Assembly (NCBI RefSeq): GCF_014805625.2
Contig: NW_023998426.1
Span: 3,370,410 to 3,434,409, forward strand
Length of the DNA: 64,000 nucleotides
Source of the DNA: Glossina fuscipes
Lineage: Eukaryota; Arthropoda; Insecta; Diptera; Glossinidae
Reading direction: 5' to 3'
Part shown: one piece after another, positions 59,951 through 64,000 of the stretch
How the letters are laid out: every line of letters starts with the position of its first letter
Numbering within the stretch: position 1 is the stretch's first letter
The notes under the pieces: generated by a model
The model's database searches: none
The model's input: only the letters and a program-made list of their open reading frames with translations
What the model was told of the DNA's origin: nothing
Program-made: the position numbers and the translations under genes

Positions 59951-60306
59951 GGGGTATATTCATTTTGTCGAGACGTTTGCAACGCCAAGATTGTAATTTT
60001 ATCTGAAGTAGTTTATGAGTAATGAGCAAATAACCAATTTTTCATTCCCTTCTGAGAAGCGTTCTCAGTTAACATGGTGCTGTGGCATATCCTTTGATCG
60101 ATTTAGCCCATTTTCAATGCGAACTTGCGTGCAATAACTTCCAATATTTCTCCCAAATTTAAAGGCGATAGCTTCATTTTCGCGACCAGAGAATGTTTAG
60201 AACAGAAATTACGTAGATAAGCAGACGGCCAGACGGACATGCTTAAATCGCTTCGCTGAAGTTTCCTTCTGGACATTGCAAACGTTTCGACAAAATCAAT
60301 GTACTC
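59951..60306. mobile_element. Family B, complete element with terminal inverted repeats (MITE-like)
   Basis: The left end (59951-59986) and the right end (60271-60306) are inverted repeats. In the core, ATTTTGTCGAGACGTTTGCA and its partner agree at 20 of 21 positions. The ~285-bp interior carries the family B blocks (CAATTTATTT-free; TTTTCAATGCGAACTTGCG, AGCAGACGGCCAGACGGAC). It is non-coding, so mobilisation by an unlinked transposase would be expected. Target-site duplications could not be fixed by eye. Confidence 0.55.
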
Positions 60307-60345
60307 TTCATCCTTCGGTGAAATTTAACGTCAATCAGCATTTTC

Positions 60346-60386
60346 AAAAAAAAAAAAAANNNNNNNNNNTTTTTTTTTTTTTTTTT
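60346..60386. other. Assembly gap between A14 and T17
   Basis: Ten N (60360-60369) are flanked by 14 A on the left and 17 T on the right. Such homopolymer edges usually mean that reads could not be extended, so length and orientation across this point are unsafe. Confidence 0.9.
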
Positions 60387-60996
60387 GGTTCGTTGCAGAC
60401 GTTTGAAGAAAGCCTCTTATATATAGACCTACACACACCCACACAGTAGATTTGATTGTGTCTCTTTATTATTGTGCAGCAGCTTTGATTTGAACAATTT
60501 TTTTAATCTATTTCTGCATCACATTGTGTTACGCACACGTGGCCGCTAATCGTTTTAAAAGCAGGGATGTGTGCATCGCTTTTTTCGCATATATAAAAAG
60601 AGTTCTTATTTTTCCCGCTTTCAAAAATTGTATTCCGGCACAAGTGAAAGCAAATATTTTAAATTCGGTCAAACAGTCTATTTTTTGTTTAGCGTAATTC
60701 AGCGAAATGACAAATAAATCACAGACGCTCTGATTTTGCAAACTTTTTTTTTATGATTTTTCTCTTTATCCAGAAGGCAAGGAGAGATGAAAGAAATGCC
60801 GAGAACACAAAATAAGAAGAAGAAAGTAAAGGAGTCGGCGATTTGAATTAGAAGTGAACAAAATTGGCTTTGCTTTCTTACTTTAAAAAACAAAAAGAAA
60901 TACTTTCAAGTAGCGACAATAAATTACTCAAAATTTAGACGAATTAGATTTTCAAAGTGAACGGGATTTTGTGTAAGAACAACAAAAGAAATCGTT

Positions 60997-61467
60997 ATGA
61001 ATACCGATCAAAAGGTGTACACATCGACAGCGAGTGCAAAGATGGCTGCAGAAAGCACTTTTTCCCAGACCGCATGTAATGAGAAAGAAAAAAATGCTGT
61101 TAACATACAAGCGAATGAAGAACGCAAACGTCTCCATATAACACACGTCGACTCGCTGGGACCCTATTTAAAGATTAGTGGTCACCTAAACCCCGACATA
61201 ATGAAGGTGGTGCGAAATCAAATTCAAACATGTTTAGCCAATTGCTACGCCATTGATCCGACATGGCCTGTGACACGTCAGCAGGCTCTACTGTTACCTG
61301 GTGCCATGTGTTTATATAAGCGTATCAATGATGGAACATCGGTCGATTTTGAATTTGTACGCGCCCGTATTAAAAACGTAATCGCTCCCAAATCTCCGCA
61401 AGCCACGCCGCAAGTAGATGTTGAAGTTATCGATTACGGTTATATGGCAACAGTGGTCAGTTTTGAG
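60997..61467 (+). CDS. Tudor-domain protein, first coding exon
   Basis: ATG at 60997 opens 157 codons ending at GAG|GTAAGC (61468), phase 0. After a ~45-residue polar leader come LHITHVDSLGPYLKISGHL (46-64), PGAMCLYKRINDG (101-113), FEFVRARIKNVI (118-129) and DVEVIDYGYMATV (141-153). This is the strand order of an extended Tudor domain, with the VDYGN-like loop as VIDYGYM. Such domains bind symmetrically dimethylated arginines, typically on Piwi proteins in germline granules. An N-terminal Tudor followed by other domains fits TDRD12/Yb-like helicases, but other Tudor proteins cannot be excluded. The remaining exons lie downstream. It is on the same strand as the NACHT/WD40 gene and may be nested in that gene's intron 13. 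Confidence 0.75.
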
Positions 61468-64000
61468 GTAAGCTTTTTTTCTCTCTTTCATTATTTCTTT
61501 TACTTTCATTTGGCGACAATAAGTATATGTTTGCAATATATATATATTTTTATATATATAAGGCGATACCCGGCTGTTTAATATGCAAGTTATGTGGTAT
61601 GTGACGCCTGCTAGGGCGGTTTTTTTTCTTATATGTAATGCTCATTGTGGAATATGGGTTTTTAAATATCTTTCTATTGGGTTTGTGACATATTTTTTCT
61701 TTAGTTCCATGTATTTCGAAATATGAGTATCTTTATCTTCTAGCATTTCTCTCTCAATTTATATGAGAACGGTGCCGTCTTGCCTTCTGTCGTCTTGAAT
61801 TCTAGAAATTGTAAAAGACTTGAAAACTAAGGTAAAAAAAATTTGATATAAGTATTTCCTTTCGCGATCCAAACGTAGACATACTCAATATTTCCTAACC
61901 TAAGAACAATTTACTCTAAAGAAAGTAAAAAGCGCAAAACTTTTTTTCACATTTAGGCCACACCTTATGATTTGTTGGCAAGTTTTGGATGTGAAATTTT
62001 TTAAAAAATGTTAATAAACTCAATGTCGTGCTTATATTGTATTAGCGTGTGCAGTGGATATCTAGACATTAGCTTTTTCTTGGGGTCGCATAACAATAGT
62101 TTCTCCTTTTCTTATATTTAATATAAGTTTAATAATTTCCATTGGTCTTGCAAGGCATCGTATATAACGGTAATATTTTCAACTGTAGTAAATTATTTTT
62201 GTTTGCAAAGTTGGTGAGTTTTTTGCATGCAATTTGTGTTTTCTGCATGACCGTGATTGTAAAAGTGAAAGTTATAACTTTAGCGCATAACCGGCACATG
62301 GTAGTAAAAATAAATAAGAAATTCGCATTCCTTTTGAAACGAATATATTCATATGCCCCGTTACTAGTTTTAATAAACTTTAAATAGATAATAAAATCTT
62401 AGCAAAGGGCTGGAAGATACCAAATCTATTCATAAGAGAGTCATATTTTGGCTGATAGCTTTTGAGCTAAGCACTCACTCTGCAATGAAATTCTGGTAGA
62501 ATCGGAACCGGGCTTGTTTAAAATGTATGCATTTTGTAGATTAAATCTTGCTTTCTAGAAAAGCGAGCTGTTTTTTAAGTGCTTTTAAGAAATAGGTAGA
62601 GTACAACCTGTTATAGAATTCTATCTTCAACAGGATCCAGCGTAAATGTGGGTATTTATCAATAACATGTCGCGTTTTGAAAAAGTCTTCATTTCTTCAT
62701 TACAAATATCAGACAATAGAATATGAAAAAATGAACAGAGAAAGGAAGCGGGTTTAATGAGAAAGAGTTCACTGCGCAGCAGTTTCCAAAGCCAATTTCG
62801 AAATATATTTATTTATCGATGCCGTTATTTAAGCGTTAAGCGCCTCTAATGAAAAATTCCCGACATGCCCCAATAACAGTCGTGTCTTAATATGTTTCAT
62901 AATATACAATAAAGATATAATAGCGCCGTTGCTGCAGTCTAAAATGATAAATCCATTACCTTATTTAGTTCTTCAGTGTTTTTAACCAATCGATAAACTA
63001 ACTGGAATAAAGTAATTACCATAATTATATATGCTAATATGTAAAGCAATTTTAAAATTAATTTTTCTCATTTATGTTGTCTTGAAGGATTTTTCACAAA
63101 CGTTTTTCTAGTTGATATTGAAAAGTTTGTTTTTAACGTAAATATAAAATGATGTAAGGGAAATTTTAATATGCGCAGAAACCTCAGAAAACCTATATAC
63201 CCCTCCTTAGCTTGAATTAACATTACCGATTCGATTTATTTATAACCTTCGCGAGGAAGCACAAAGAGGATTGTAAGTTTTTCCTTCCAATTCTTTAAGC
63301 TTAGGCACAGGGGGAATGGGAGTGGCACCAGAATCACGTAGCACCATTTTCGTATTCAGATATTTATCATCATTTAATGAATGAATGCATTCCGCCTGTT
63401 TGATGATATATTAATCCTTCTCAACCTTGCATTTACACCCTAACATCACTTAAATGAGGGTCCTATTAAGAGTTATGCGTATGTATAAGACTTCCGTTAG
63501 GATCATTTTCAACCTTATCGCCATATTTACAATAAGTTTCCCAATTGCTTTGGGCATGTCTGTCCGTCCGAAATAAGTTGCAACTAACTTTGAGAGTATT
63601 TCGGAATGGAACTGGCTTATTGGTTTATTAGATGGTTGCTGTAAGCTTTCTCAATCAAAATGGATATTTTTAGTACTTTTTGGCAAAAATAGATGCAAGA
63701 TTATATTATAGATGATGGCGGTATGGCGTGCTTACATTTAATATCTAGCGTTACCACCCGTCTATAATGTTTACCTTGATTTGAAATGTTATAACAAAAC
63801 AATGTAGGGGAACGTAGTCACTTACGATCAATTTTTTTCCGTAATTTCACAAGATATTTGTTCGAAGGGAAAGAGTAACTTCTGGTTTTTACACATTTAA
63901 ATCACATTCGGCTTTGACTGAATTTTTCAATACCCGATCCATTTTTAAAATTTTGAGAGCATCATCCAATCGAACATGAACCTATGGCTGATTTTAGCTT
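61468..64000. other. Intron of the Tudor gene and beyond
   Basis: No further exon is certain. A possible micro-exon at 61957-61990 (ATPYDLLASFG after TTTTTTTCACATTTAG) would continue the Tudor frame in phase 0. Weak family A traces occur near 63,550 (GTCTGTCCGTCCG). Otherwise nothing is recognised. Confidence 0.35.

Noticed and set aside
1..64000. CRISPR array, bacterial genes, viral or endosymbiont insertions
   Set aside because: No regularly spaced direct repeats, no prokaryotic gene arrangement and no recognisable viral or bacterial protein were seen.

Overview
The window looks like nuclear DNA of a higher fly (Brachycera, probably a calyptrate such as a tsetse). The reasons are the strongly AT-rich composition, short coding exons with GT-AG introns, many TA, CA and GA microsatellites, decayed mariner and non-LTR elements, and interspersed repeats of the kind common in calyptrate genomes, which carry stacks of GTCCGTCTGTCC-like motifs. 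There is no sign of bacterial, viral or organellar sequence. Two 10-N scaffold gaps (7419-7428, 60360-60369) show it is a draft assembly. The species assignment is an inference.

Layout. (1) 1-379, minus: the 5' end of a gene that runs off the left edge and encodes a secreted protein with some resemblance to the start of a trypsin-like domain. (2) 0.4-14.8 kb: gene-poor DNA holding two inverted copies of a ~900-bp repeat, a SINE, a LINE tail, microsatellites and a LINE reverse-transcriptase remnant. (3) 14,999-16,021, plus: an intronless kinesin-light-chain-like gene of 340 codons, probably a retrogene, lying between two remnants of one LINE family. (4) 18.2-27.2 kb: repeat-rich intergenic DNA. 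(5) 27,248 to at least 55,185, plus: a large multi-exon gene for a NACHT/WD40 protein of the NWD1/NWD2 type. I could trace thirteen exons with matching splice phases, giving 1,054 codons: a DUF4062-like N-terminus, a NACHT ATPase with Walker A and B, an acidic linker, then WD40 repeats. The coding frame is still open at the last exon, so more WD repeats must follow. Introns 4 (5.0 kb), 7 (6.4 kb) and 9 (12.2 kb) are long and full of transposon debris. (6) 60,997-61,467, plus: the first coding exon of a Tudor-domain protein, either downstream of the NACHT/WD40 gene or nested in its next intron.

The genes show no functional coupling. Non-coding content dominates: at least six copies of a tRNA-derived SINE with a second tRNA-like promoter motif, two families of short interspersed repeats (called A and B here), three mariner remnants, and five LINE remnants of at least two clades. 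The items most worth a second look are the kinesin-light-chain retrogene, a well-paired hairpin of precursor-microRNA size in intron 7, the composite SINE, the short element with terminal inverted repeats at 59.95-60.3 kb, and the unresolved 3' end of the NACHT/WD40 gene relative to the Tudor gene.
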